DNA of 7,689 bases. Source: Lachnospiraceae bacterium. Its GTDB lineage: Bacteria > Bacillota > Clostridia > Lachnospirales > Lachnospiraceae. Each line of letters opens with the position of its first letter. Positions within the stretch are counted from its first letter, which is position 1. The translations under genes were made by a program, and so were the position numbers. The stretch covers positions 1 through 7,689 of the forward strand of contig JAAWLS010000107.1 of assembly GCA_022798035.1 (NCBI GenBank), given 5' to 3'. Shown here one piece after another: positions 5,179 through 7,689 of this stretch. The notes under the pieces are model-generated. The model did no database searches, was not told the DNA's origin, and saw only the letters and a list, made by a program, of their open reading frames with translations.

Positions 5179-5904
5179 ATGCAGGAAGCGATTAAAGTTG
5201 AGCATTTATCAAAATCTTATGGAAATTTGAAAGTGATAGATAATCTTAATCTATCAGTCAAATCCGGTACAGTTTACGGTCTGCTTGGGGCAAATGGGGC
5301 TGGTAAAAGTACAACTATCGAATGTGTATTGGGAATAAAGAAAGCAGATACCGGTACAGTTTCTATTCTTGAACACGATCCCCAAAAAGATAGGACTCAT
5401 TTATTTCAGAAAGTGGGTGTACAATTTCAGGAAAGCAGTTATCAAGCGGAAATTAAAGTTGGAGAACTGTGTGAAGAAACAGCGTGCCTCTATAAGAATC
5501 CCGCTGATTGGCAAAAGCTATGTAGGGAATTTGGAATTGGAGACAAGCTGAAATCCGAAGTAAAGAATCTCTCAGGCGGTCAGCGTCAGAAACTATTTAT
5601 TGTTCTTGCACTCATTCCGAATCCAGAACTGGTATTTTTGGATGAGTTAACAACAGGACTTGATACAAAAGCTCGCAGAGAAGTATGGAAAATGTTGTCC
5701 AAATTGAAAGACGAAGGATTAACAATTTTTCTAACATCGCATTTTATGGATGAAGTAGAGGTTCTTTGCGATGAAATATGTATTTTAAAGAAAGGTAAGG
5801 CTGTGTTTTATGGAACGGTAGACCAGGCCAAAGAGCAAAGTGGTTGCACTAACTTTGAAGAAGCATATCTTTATTTTTCCGGTGAGGAGGCAGAGGCTGA
5901 ATGA
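5179..5904 (+). CDS. ABC transporter ATP-binding protein, drug-export (DrrA-like) type
   Basis: The 241-residue ATPase powers an exporter with the permease encoded next. All nucleotide-binding motifs are present: Walker A GANGAGKST (residues 37-45), Q-loop near Q82-Q84, signature LSGGQ (131-135), Walker B LVFLDE (151-156) with catalytic E156, D-loop GLD (160-162) and switch H188 in TSHFMDE. The usual DEPTTGLD reads DELTTGLD, a proline-to-leucine change that should leave the catalytic residues intact. The product belongs to the ABC-2 export branch (DrrA/CcmA-like), which moves drugs, peptides or lipids outward; the substrate is unknown. AAAGGAGG (5163-5170) precedes ATG 5179 by 8 nt. The stop overlaps the permease start (ATGA at 5901-5904), so translation is coupled. 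Confidence 0.92.
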   Translation: MQEAIKVEHLSKSYGNLKVIDNLNLSVKSGTVYGLLGANGAGKSTTIECVLGIKKADTGTVSILEHDPQKDRTHLFQKVGVQFQESSYQAEIKVGELCEETACLYKNPADWQKLCREFGIGDKLKSEVKNLSGGQRQKLFIVLALIPNPELVFLDELTTGLDTKARREVWKMLSKLKDEGLTIFLTSHFMDEVEVLCDEICILKKGKAVFYGTVDQAKEQSGCTNFEEAYLYFSGEEAEAE

Positions 5905-6647
5905 ATTCTTTTAAAACGCTTTTAAAAAACGAACTGAAACTGAATATTAGAAATATGAATATGGTTATTTTTGCAATCATAATCCCCGTTATTGTTTTGA
6001 TTGTCCTGGGGTTCATTTATGGATCCAAACCAGCTGCGGAAGGAATGGAATACACTTTTCTTGAGCAATCTTTTGGCGCTCTCTGTACGATTTCAATTTG
6101 CGCAGGGGGATTGATGGGTCTTCCGCTTGTTGTATCAGAATATCGTGAACGGAAAATTCTGAAACGTTTTCGTGCTACGCCTGTAAGCCCAACAAAATTA
6201 TTAGCAGTGGAATTTACGATTTATGTTTTATATTCAATTGCTTCTATGCTTAGCTTGTTTTTGGCAGCAGTGGCGTTTTGGGAAGTAAGGTTACATGGTA
6301 ATTTGTTGGCGTTTTTGGGCAGCTGGTTTCTTACGCTTATATCAACTTTAAGTATTGGTATCATGGTGGGTGGTATAGCCAAAAACACGAAAACAGCAAG
6401 TATGATTGCTTGTATCCTCTATTTCCCAATGTTGATTTTTTCAGGAGCTACACTTCCTTTTGAGGTGATGCCCGGAATTATGCAGAAAATTGTAAGTGCC
6501 TTTCCATTAACACAAGGTATACAGCTTATGAAAGCAACTTTTCTTGGGTTGCCGGTGAGTACCGAAGTGGTAACGCCTATTTTGATAATGTGTGCTATTA
6601 CTATATTATGCTTTGGAATTTCGATTCGTTATTTCAAATGGGAGTAA
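5901..6647 (+). CDS. ABC-2 type transporter permease
   Basis: The 248-residue inner-membrane protein has about six hydrophobic segments, near residues 21-40, 58-79, 105-127, 137-160, 167-184 and 222-243. Between the second and third is the ABC-2 coupling motif YRERKILKRFRATPVSPTKL (81-100), which contacts the ATPase. The length is normal for a DrrB-like half-transporter, so a working exporter would need two copies each of permease and ATPase. The start codon overlaps the ATPase stop by ATGA and has GAGGAGGCAGAGG-like purines upstream. The last ~40% is the intact relative of the relic at 600-926. Ten nt after its stop begins the winged-helix gene. Confidence 0.9.
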   Translation: MNSFKTLLKNELKLNIRNMNMVIFAIIIPVIVLIVLGFIYGSKPAAEGMEYTFLEQSFGALCTISICAGGLMGLPLVVSEYRERKILKRFRATPVSPTKLLAVEFTIYVLYSIASMLSLFLAAVAFWEVRLHGNLLAFLGSWFLTLISTLSIGIMVGGIAKNTKTASMIACILYFPMLIFSGATLPFEVMPGIMQKIVSAFPLTQGIQLMKATFLGLPVSTEVVTPILIMCAITILCFGISIRYFKWE

Positions 6648-6657
6648 GATAAGAATA

Positions 6658-7110
6658 ATGATAGAAAGTGGAGGTGATAGCATCGGACGGATACTGATTG
6701 TAGAGTTTACGGAGCAAGATGGTTCAGCATTTGATGAAGTAATGCAGGTTTTAAATCAGCATCCAAATTTTGAACAACTTCAGCTTAAAAATATGCCGAT
6801 GCTGTCGCTTCCAGGACTTGATATTTATCCTGACCGCCGAAAGGTATATCGCAACAGCAATGAAATCAATCTGACAACAAAGGAATTTGAAATTTTTTAT
6901 CTATTGGTGATAAATAAAGGACGGGTTCTTACATATGACCAGATATATCATAAAGTGTGGAATGAGGATGCCATCGGCAATGAAAAGAATGCTGTAAAAT
7001 GCCATATCCGTAATATTCGTGATAAACTGGATGCAACTATCCCAAAAGCACCATTCGTAATAAAATGTGTCCGTGAAGTTGGATACTGTTTTGAAGTGAA
7101 TGCTGAATAA
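6658..7110 (+). CDS. Stand-alone OmpR-type winged-helix DNA-binding protein
   Basis: The 150-residue product (from ATG 6658) ends in a complete OmpR/PhoB-type DNA-binding domain, residues about 52-147: LDIYPDRRKVYRN, LTTKEFEIFYLLVINKGRVL, the recognition-helix region EKNAVKCHIRNIRDKLD, and the terminal hairpin CVREVGYCFEV. The roughly 50 residues before it (RILIVEFTEQDGSAFDEVMQ onward) are too short for a receiver domain, and no phosphoacceptor aspartate pattern is visible. It therefore should not be a normal two-component response regulator. The start is uncertain: ATG 6658 has only a distant GGGAG (6640-6644), while a near-perfect GGAGGTGAT (6670-6678) points at an ATC codon at 6682. It is last gene of the ABC operon, ahead of a terminator, and may feed back on it. 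Confidence 0.85.
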   Translation: MIESGGDSIGRILIVEFTEQDGSAFDEVMQVLNQHPNFEQLQLKNMPMLSLPGLDIYPDRRKVYRNSNEINLTTKEFEIFYLLVINKGRVLTYDQIYHKVWNEDAIGNEKNAVKCHIRNIRDKLDATIPKAPFVIKCVREVGYCFEVNAE

Positions 7111-7123
7111 TATCAATATATAA

Positions 7124-7159
7124 ACAGCGGTTTGAGAAATCAGCCGCTGTATTTTTTTT
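7124..7159 (+). terminator. Rho-independent terminator of the ABC operon
   Basis: ACAGCGG (7124-7130) pairs with CCGCTGT (7144-7150), followed by A and eight Ts (7152-7159), 13 nt after the stop of the winged-helix gene. Confidence 0.88.
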
Positions 7160-7288
7160 GTTTTTTATGTGTCGAAACTTGCGTTTTCCTACACCGCTCT
7201 TACTCCGTGCCTACACTTTCGCTACTCTTCAATACTATATAATTTCCTCGTAGACAAGTTATCAGGGGAAAGTTAAACTAAATGCTGT

Positions 7289-7309
7289 GTATCCCCAGAA
7301 AGAGGATAC
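7289..7309 (+). promoter_or_regulatory. Hairpin enclosing the leader-ORF ribosome site
   Basis: GTATCC (7289-7294) pairs with GGATAC (7304-7309); the AGAGG at 7301-7305, ribosome site for ATG 7311, lies partly in the right arm. A competing pairing, GGGGA (7265-7269) with TCCCC (7292-7296), would free it. Confidence 0.35.
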
Positions 7310-7310
7310 C

Positions 7311-7622
7311 ATGAAACGAATCAGAGCAGGGGCAGGCAGTCTGACGCACAAAATAAAAATACATATTTTTGATATACATACCGCAGTCCTTGAGGGGATT
7401 GCGGTATTTTTTTATTCGACACAATTTCTATTATCCCCTACTTACATCCTAAAATCCAATCATATTTTTAATACAAGCGCATCTGCCTTACGGTGGGTGC
7501 GCTTTTTCTTTGTCATAAAATGTCCGTTCTTGACATCTTATCGTTCCCGTGCACCGCCCTTCGGTCTTGAATTTTTAACTTTCAAAAATTTCAAGACTGG
7601 AGGAAATCAGAATGAAAATTAA
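7311..7622 (+). CDS. Possible leader ORF through both terminators into the next gene
   Basis: ATG 7311 has AGAGG (7301-7305) 5 nt upstream and opens 103 codons to TAA 7620-7622, overlapping the ATG of the next gene at 7612 in another frame. The translation (MKRIRAGAGSLTHKIKIHIF at the start) does not resemble a folded protein, and its phenylalanine runs come from terminator T-tracts. As a protein it is doubtful. As a regulatory ORF it is notable, because ribosomes moving along it would cross both terminator hairpins and open the hairpin that hides the next Shine-Dalgarno. I recognise no family, and chance cannot be excluded. Confidence 0.25.
   Translation: MKRIRAGAGSLTHKIKIHIFDIHTAVLEGIAVFFYSTQFLLSPTYILKSNHIFNTSASALRWVRFFFVIKCPFLTSYRSRAPPFGLEFLTFKNFKTGGNQNEN
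7378..7413 (+). terminator. Intrinsic terminator in the leader, first of two
   Basis: ATACCGCA (7378-7385) pairs perfectly with TGCGGTAT (7400-7407). The stem extends inward by about five more pairs, including two G-T pairs, to a TGAG loop, and seven Ts (7407-7413) follow. It lies about 200 nt upstream of the next gene, with only the leader ORF before it. Confidence 0.8.
7475..7511 (+). terminator. Intrinsic terminator in the leader, second of two
   Basis: GCGCATCTGCC (7477-7487) pairs with GGTGGGTGCGC (7492-7502) over 11 positions, including three G-T pairs, around a 4-nt TTAC loop. Flanking AA/TT can extend the stem, and TTTTTCTTT follows. Confidence 0.78.
7558..7603 (+). promoter_or_regulatory. 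Hairpin that masks the Shine-Dalgarno of the sigma-like gene
   Basis: The left arm 7558-7576 pairs with the right arm 7584-7603 over 19 base pairs, with two G-T pairs (7561/7600 and 7563/7598) and one bulged T (7589), around a 7-nt loop. The right arm ends in GGAGG (7599-7603), the ribosome site for ATG 7612, whose bases pair with CCTTC at 7558-7562. The inner part is GTCTTGAA against TTCAAGAC. If formed, translation would be blocked. Confidence 0.6.
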
Positions 7623-7689
7623 ATATGAGTTTGCAGACGGGACGGTGTCAGAGGTCGAGGTGGAGGAATCTGTCGGTGCTGTCATCATT
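7612..7689 (+). CDS. N-terminus of a sigma-factor-like regulator of a conjugative element (partial)
   Basis: Only 26 codons lie in the window (MKIKYEFADGTVSEVEVEES, then VGAVII) and the frame is open at the edge. From memory, this opening, a short beta-hairpin with an acidic 'VSEVEVEE' strand and 'GAVIIDSRR', is typical of sigma-70-region-4-like proteins encoded in Tn916-family and related clostridial conjugative elements, usually a few genes before the excisionase and integrase. That would place the window inside such an element. GGAGG at 7599-7603 is 8 nt before ATG 7612. The family call depends on a short segment; the start is well supported. Confidence 0.6.
   Translation, partial: MKIKYEFADGTVSEVEVEESVGAVII

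Larger units (their letters stand above)
7160..7611 (+). promoter_or_regulatory. Long structured leader before the sigma-like gene
   Basis: This 450-nt stretch has no conventional gene. It contains a perfect TATAAT (7238-7243) with a poor -35, a small hairpin around a ribosome site (7289-7309), a possible leader ORF (7311-7622), two intrinsic-terminator-like hairpins (7378-7413 and 7475-7511), and a hairpin that covers the Shine-Dalgarno of the gene at 7612. The order promoter, leader ORF, terminators, masked start is what one expects of attenuation. From memory, tet(M) in Tn916 is controlled by attenuation with a short leader peptide, but I do not claim homology. Confidence 0.5.

Noticed and set aside
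6592..6657. Extension of the winged-helix protein up to an ATG at 6592
   Set aside because: These codons lie inside the permease gene in another frame and have no ribosome site.
7530..7535. A perfect TTGACA before the sigma-like gene
   Set aside because: No -10-like sequence is found 16-18 nt downstream; that stretch is the G+C-rich left arm of the masking hairpin (ACCGCC).

Overview
The window looks like an accessory region from a low-to-mid G+C Firmicute, most likely a gut clostridium (Lachnospiraceae or Oscillospiraceae type). The reasons are A+T-rich intergenic DNA, strong AGGAGG-type ribosome sites, sigma-A-like promoters, and a set of small families common there: a GyrI-like protein, a DUF3795 protein, an Xre/zinc-ribbon regulator and a MerR-controlled ABC exporter. 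All intact genes are on the + strand. The last 78 bases begin a gene whose N-terminus I recall from sigma-factor-like regulators of Tn916-family and related conjugative elements. The right end is therefore probably the backbone of an integrative element, and the rest its cargo or an insertion scar.

Layout. Positions 1-533 hold no intact gene. They contain a broken minus-strand reading block, two 10-bp inverted repeats with equal 19-nt spacers, and four copies of a TWGACAGRAT word. Positions 534-926 are a scar: about 21 codons resembling the start of a large serine recombinase, then an in-frame TGA, then the last ~40% of an ABC-2 permease. Positions 1116-2138 carry an Xre/zinc-ribbon regulator and a glyoxalase-fold (VOC) protein. 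Positions 2139-2646 are decayed, with a probable DUF3788 N-terminal fragment. Positions 2647-3997 are a tight, more G+C-rich three-gene operon: GyrI-like, DUF3795, SRPBCC. Positions 4241-4984 encode an unusual regulator with two MerR DNA-binding domains behind a good promoter. Positions 5179-7110 are a second operon: ABC ATPase, overlapping ABC-2 permease, and a stand-alone OmpR-type winged-helix protein, closed by a terminator at 7124-7159. Positions 7160-7611 are a long structured leader before the sigma-like gene at 7612.

How it may work together. The exporter pair resembles DrrAB-type drug, peptide or lipid exporters. It is flanked by the tandem MerR protein and the winged-helix protein, so a plausible reading is an inducible efflux module carried on an element. 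Two leaders stand out. The one before the ATPase has a 12-bp hairpin plus a competing pairing that would mask the Shine-Dalgarno. The one before the sigma-like gene has two terminator hairpins, a 19-bp hairpin that buries the Shine-Dalgarno, and an open frame running through all three into the next gene's start. The substrate of the exporter and the regulatory circuits are inferences.
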